From Weeksellaceae bacterium TAE3-ERU29 (lineage in GTDB: Bacteria > Bacteroidota > Bacteroidia > Flavobacteriales > Weeksellaceae), in the NCBI GenBank assembly GCA_019218445.1, contig JAHUUM010000015.1:1-56075 (forward strand): 56,075 bases of DNA. The letters are read 5' to 3'. Below the pieces are notes generated by a model. It saw only the letters and a list, made by a program, of their open reading frames with translations. It was not told the DNA's origin and searched no databases. The position numbers and the translations under genes are program-made. This document shows, piece by piece, positions 53,217 to 56,075 of this stretch; position 1 is the first letter of the stretch; each line of letters opens with the position of its first letter.

Positions 53217-53996
53217 TTAATCACAAAAACACGCAGGTCTCCCAAATGTATAAGTAAGGGTTAATCCGGTAAAAACATACCAGTCATTTTTTCTATTATC
53301 TCCTATTTCTGCTTTATATTTTTTGATAATATTTAATTTCTCTTCATTGTCAAACCCTTTAGTAAAATATAAATCTCCTTCCTCTACAATTCCTTTATCC
53401 AGATAATCTATAAATGTCGGTCGAAAACCTACCTCAATTCCTGCAATCCAATTCCAATTAAACTTATATTTATACCCTGCTCCAAAAGGAATACTATAGT
53501 TCAGTTTAAACTCTTCATCCTTATCTATTTTCAAGATGTTATTTTCTTTAGAGAAGTTGTATATATCTTTATATGTCCCAAATAGCCCCAGTCCTGCAAA
53601 TATATAAGGTGAATGAGCACTTTCTTGTTCTCCATTTATAGGAAAGAAGTTATATTCAAATATAGCGGACAGTTCTAAAATTGTATTTGAGTAACTCTTA
53701 TTTAATAACTTCCTATATTCATTATTTGCATATTCATTACTACCAAATACAGACGCGTAATTTAAATTTACTCTTAAAGATTGCTGTGGGTTTAAATTAT
53801 ATCTATAAATTACCCCCACTGCTAATGGTATGTCATTATCCCCTTCTAATATATTAGGGACAGGACTCACATAATCAGACTTACCTATATCTGATATAAG
53901 GTTTGCTCCCCCTAAGAAAACTCCCAATTCATGCTTTTGTGCAAATATGACACTACTACTAAGTGATAAAAAAAAGATTGCTATTATTTTTCTCAT
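53217..53996 (-). CDS. DUF6089 family outer-membrane beta-barrel protein
   Basis: The protein has 259 residues with a signal peptide (cleavage near VIFAQ). The rest is beta-rich: alternating aromatic and Gly residues such as GVFLGGANLISDIG, GVIYRYNLNPQQSLRVNLNYASVFG, SPYIFAGLGLFGTYK and YKYKFNWNWIAGIEVGFRP predict a small barrel. It is the first gene of DUF6089-uppS-bamA-ompH-ompH, a gene order I recall as conserved in Flavobacteriia, so a link with outer-membrane assembly is likely by context. It has its own promoter-like box. Confidence 0.85.
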   Translation of the reverse strand: MRKIIAIFFLSLSSSVIFAQKHELGVFLGGANLISDIGKSDYVSPVPNILEGDNDIPLAVGVIYRYNLNPQQSLRVNLNYASVFGSNEYANNEYRKLLNKSYSNTILELSAIFEYNFFPINGEQESAHSPYIFAGLGLFGTYKDIYNFSKENNILKIDKDEEFKLNYSIPFGAGYKYKFNWNWIAGIEVGFRPTFIDYLDKGIVEEGDLYFTKGFDNEEKLNIIKKYKAEIGDNRKNDWYVFTGLTLTYTFGRPACFCD

Positions 53997-54070
53997 AAAT
54001 TATGCGCTAAATTATTTATTACTTAACGACTTAATTTCATTAATGTTGTGTCAATTATTATTTTAGCCCA

Positions 54071-54078
54071 CAAATATA
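54071..54078 (-). promoter_or_regulatory. -7 box of the DUF6089-bamA cluster
   Basis: Minus-strand TATATTTG matches TAnnTTTG, about 74 bases before the start at 53996, so the leader is moderately long. No TTG at -33. Confidence 0.4.
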
Positions 54079-54153
54079 AGAATTTATGATTGGTAGAAAC
54101 ATCTTTTTCATAAAAAATTAGTTTTTCCTTCTATAAATAACGTGCATTAACAC

Positions 54154-54359
54154 TAAATAAATTAACCCGTTGTGCATTATGATATTTTTTAAGGGTAAAC
54201 ACCCCTATAATCCCCTCAAGGGGATAATTTTGGAAGTAATTTAGCCTTTGCTTGCGTTCCTCATTTCCCCCTTGAGGGGGACAAAGGGGGTGTTTTAATA
54301 CAGAAAACAACATTTTAATTCTTTTTTTTAACAAAATGCACAACGGGTTAAATAAATTA
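54154..54359. mobile_element. MITE-like element with terminal inverted repeats and target duplication
   Basis: The element spans about 54165-54348 (184 bp). Its ends are ACCCGTTGTGCATT and the exact reverse complement. It is flanked by a direct repeat TAAATAAATTA at 54154-54164 and 54349-54359, which fits a target-site duplication. Inside lie two arms (about 54198-54226 and 54265-54296) that pair with each other and each hold a local palindrome (CCCCTCAAGGGG and CCCCCTTGAGGGGG). There is no transposase, so it would depend on one supplied elsewhere. Such CCCCTCAAGGGG-type intergenic repeats are, from memory, widespread in Bacteroidota genomes. Confidence 0.7.
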
Positions 54360-54579
54360 GTATTTTATGAGTAATTCTTTGTTCTTTTCAATGAATTGTT
54401 TAATTCTAATTTGGCTGTAATATACGCTTTATCTATAAAATAAATATTTTTTAATCGGTAAAATACAATTATTTATCTGTATGTCCGTTATGTAATAATG
54501 ATTTTTTAATCTTATTTTTGGTTTATTATGTGTATTTTGATAATAAGGCAATTATATAGTTATAAAGAAAAATAATATA
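54360..54579. other. Intergenic, no gene recognised
   Basis: About 220 bases of AT-rich sequence between the MITE-like element and the 52-residue ORF. On the minus strand near 54370-54440 a short frame reads DKAYITAKLELNNSLKR then a stop, which could be a coding remnant, but nothing definite is seen. Confidence 0.4.
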
Positions 54580-54738
54580 TCAAAAAACTGTCCTATGACG
54601 TAATACGGGCATCCAATATTTTTTAATATATAATCCACTCTCCGTACAAAAATCTAATAATTCATTTATTTCTTTTATTATCACAGAATTTAAAATTATA
54701 CTTTGACTAATTGTTTTAAGTTCTTTACTAACACTCAT
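54580..54738 (-). CDS. Small ORF of 52 residues downstream of the RHS immunity gene
   Basis: ATG at 54738 to TGA at 54580 encodes MSVSKELKTISQSIILNSVI and continues with IKEINELLDFCTESGLYIKK and ends RHRTVF. The composition is protein-like, with mixed hydrophobic and charged residues, unlike the surrounding AT-rich noise. It lies 40 bases past the putative immunity gene on the same strand. It may be a truncated second immunity or toxin fragment, as often seen downstream of RHS tips, or a chance ORF. Confidence 0.35.
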   Translation of the reverse strand: MSVSKELKTISQSIILNSVIIKEINELLDFCTESGLYIKKYWMPVLRHRTVF

Positions 54739-54778
54739 TAAAAGCTCTAACCTGTAGATGAAGACCCTTTCAATATTT

Positions 54779-55135
54779 TTATTTTATTATATCACTTAAA
54801 TAATAAGCAGGACTGTCTTTATTGTACACCCAATTTTTTTTATCTGAAATAATATTTTTAGCTTCATTATAAGTTAATAAATCAAAATAATCTTCCCATG
54901 CTTTTTTTTCCGGCCTATCTCTAAATATAAATAAACCATATTTTCCACTTTCCAATAAATCATCTACAATTTTATACAATATTTCAAAATCTTTATCCGA
55001 AATATTATAATTTTCTACATTGCCTGCAAACCCCTTAAAACCTTGTCCGTATACAATCTTCAAATAATATGGTATTAAGAATACAAAACATATTTCTCCT
55101 ACTTCATCTATTTCCTCTATAATATAATTTTTCAT
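54779..55135 (-). CDS. Putative immunity protein of the RHS tip
   Basis: From the ATG at 55135 the protein has 118 residues (MKNYIIEEIDEVGEICFVFL); a longer frame from 55183 overlaps the RHS tip and is less likely. It is small, acidic and has no signal peptide. I do not recognise the family. Motif-like parts are FRDRPEKKAWEDYFDLL near 81-97 and the aromatic C-terminus KKNWVYNKDSPAYYLSDII. The position, five bases after the RHS tip stop on the same strand, is the usual place of the cognate immunity gene. The role is by context only. Confidence 0.5.
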   Translation of the reverse strand: MKNYIIEEIDEVGEICFVFLIPYYLKIVYGQGFKGFAGNVENYNISDKDFEILYKIVDDLLESGKYGLFIFRDRPEKKAWEDYFDLLTYNEAKNIISDKKNWVYNKDSPAYYLSDIIK

Positions 55136-55140
55136 ATTAA

Positions 55141-55998
55141 TTATTTTAAACTTGAATTTCCCTCTAAAGCGACTCTGTCCCATCCTTCTGCAGGTCTTTT
55201 TAAATAGTCTCCTTGCTTTACTTTCATAATATTACTATTTTTTTTTATTTTATCTGCATTTCCTTGTATTACATGCACTACATCAAATTCATTATTTGGA
55301 TTATATGCTCTAAATCCAGGTTTACCTTTTATTGCTGGTTTTATATCCCATCCCTCTTTTATAAAAAATTCTTTTATAAGTTCTGGATTACCTCCTTCAA
55401 AAGAATTAGGGTTATCTAACGAAAATTTTGAAAACCTATCTATTCTTCTTGGAACTATTCCTTTAAATTCTCTTCTTGCAGATTTTACAGAATTTCCTAT
55501 TACTGCACCTCCATCTATTCCTATTCCATACTCAAAAGCTAAGCTACCTACATCCAAAGCCTCTAATCTTCCTATTTCTGAACCTATTTGTGAAGCATTC
55601 TCTGCAACTGATGTTGACTGATATGGTATTCCAAAGAAACTAGCTCTATTATTCTGAACTGTAAATGTACCATTTCCATTAGAAACTACATTAATTGGTG
55701 GTTGGTTTTCAAATTTACTAACTATTTTACCTTCTCCATTCGCTAACATATATATACCTTTCATTCCATTCCAAAAATCTTGGAAAAAATTCTGCTTACC
55801 GTTCGGGTCAACAAAAATAACAGGGTTTTGATAAGTATAAGAATAGGTTGCCATATTCATTGGGTTATAAATCCCTCCGTTATGTTGCCCGTCTATATAA
55901 TGCTCATGCTCAAAAATCGGATTATACCCACTCAATGGGTCTGTGCCAAGCCACAAACTCACTTTACTATCATAATACCTTGCACCGTAATAATACAA
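55141..55998 (-). CDS. Orphan RHS C-terminal tip with putative toxin domain (5' truncated)
   Basis: The frame encodes 285 residues from a TTG at 55998. It begins in the RHS-associated core: LYYYGARYYD, LWLGTDPLSGYNPIFEHEHY, and YSYTYQNPVIFVDPNGK at about 50-67, which ends the core. The variable C-terminal region (about 70-285) should be the toxin; the part after GIVPRRIDRFSKF (about 195-285, with ELIKEFFIKEGWD, FDVVHVIQGNADK and RPAEGWDRVALEGN) is compact and contains His, Trp and Arg, but I cannot assign a toxin family. The frame stays open upstream (NGKELDSETG) only to a TAA at 56053-56055, so the large RHS body is missing here. Whether it lies beyond the window after a disruption is unknown. 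Confidence 0.7.
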   Translation of the reverse strand: MYYYGARYYDSKVSLWLGTDPLSGYNPIFEHEHYIDGQHNGGIYNPMNMATYSYTYQNPVIFVDPNGKQNFFQDFWNGMKGIYMLANGEGKIVSKFENQPPINVVSNGNGTFTVQNNRASFFGIPYQSTSVAENASQIGSEIGRLEALDVGSLAFEYGIGIDGGAVIGNSVKSARREFKGIVPRRIDRFSKFSLDNPNSFEGGNPELIKEFFIKEGWDIKPAIKGKPGFRAYNPNNEFDVVHVIQGNADKIKKNSNIMKVKQGDYLKRPAEGWDRVALEGNSSLK

Positions 55999-56075
55999 CC
56001 CTGTTTCACTGTCGAGTTCCTTGCCGTTGAAAAGATTACGGCATCTTTGTGTTTAAACTATTTAGAAAAACTAAT

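Noticed and set aside
54131-54343. 70-codon minus ORF
   Set aside because: It runs through the inverted repeats of the MITE-like element and has no protein-like features.

Overview
The window is AT-rich chromosomal DNA from a member of the Bacteroidota, most likely class Flavobacteriia, order Flavobacteriales. The evidence is the gene content: a BACON-domain lipoprotein, a DUF6089-uppS-bamA-ompH-ompH cluster, an exbB-exbD-exbD cluster, a type I asparaginase, GH3-like and HTTM proteins, a DAHP synthase fused to type II chorismate mutase, and a mevalonate-type GHMP kinase beside a UbiA enzyme. It is also supported by promoters of the Bacteroidota form (TAnnTTTG boxes, the best ones with TTG 19 bases upstream), by weak ribosome binding sites and by TTG/GTG starts. 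The family is not certain; Weeksellaceae is a reasonable guess.

Layout, left to right. 1-5.6 kb: BACON lipoprotein, a degenerate UbiA-like membrane protein and gcvP. 5.6-12.6 kb: a small coiled-coil protein, a hotdog thioesterase with rarA, a GH3-family enzyme, a DUF2797 protein, an HTTM membrane protein and nth. 12.7-18 kb: a LysR regulator with a YeiH-type exporter, then prephenate dehydratase, DAHP synthase/chorismate mutase, rsgA and dtd. 18-24.6 kb: radA with a Rieske-like lipoprotein, greA with a HIT protein, accD, fbaA and an NhaC antiporter. 24.7-31.5 kb: an ABC-F ATPase, smpB, an OmpA-type protein, an ACR3 arsenite carrier, a tiny HExxH protein, and a rnhA-ribH-TPR operon. 31.6-38 kb: an M3 peptidase lipoprotein, the ExbB/ExbD energising complex, tRNA-Ser(GGA), asparaginase and a BON-LysM protein. 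38.1-43.7 kb: two modular secreted paralogues, one broken by an in-frame stop, with a long leader upstream. 43.7-46.8 kb: a mevalonate-type GHMP kinase, a UbiA prenyltransferase and a pseudouridine synthase with a 4 x 108 bp internal repeat. 47.2-54 kb: a GT9 glycosyltransferase with sufE, then the outer-membrane assembly cluster (two OmpH/Skp-like proteins, BamA, UppS, DUF6089). 54-56 kb: a MITE-like element, and an orphan RHS C-terminal tip followed by a putative immunity gene, running to the window edge.

Most of the window is core housekeeping in short operons separated by clear hairpin terminators. Several of these terminators share a stereotyped core. The accessory parts are the modular surface proteins at 38-43.5 kb and the right end (RHS tip, short ORFs, MITE-like element). 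Recurrent oddities are housekeeping proteins that have lost a metal site or half an active site: AccD without its zinc ribbon, Nth without its Fe-S cysteines, an ABC-F protein in which only one of two composite ATP sites is intact, and a Rieske-like lipoprotein with disrupted ligands. I see no CRISPR array, rRNA, prophage or insertion-sequence transposase.
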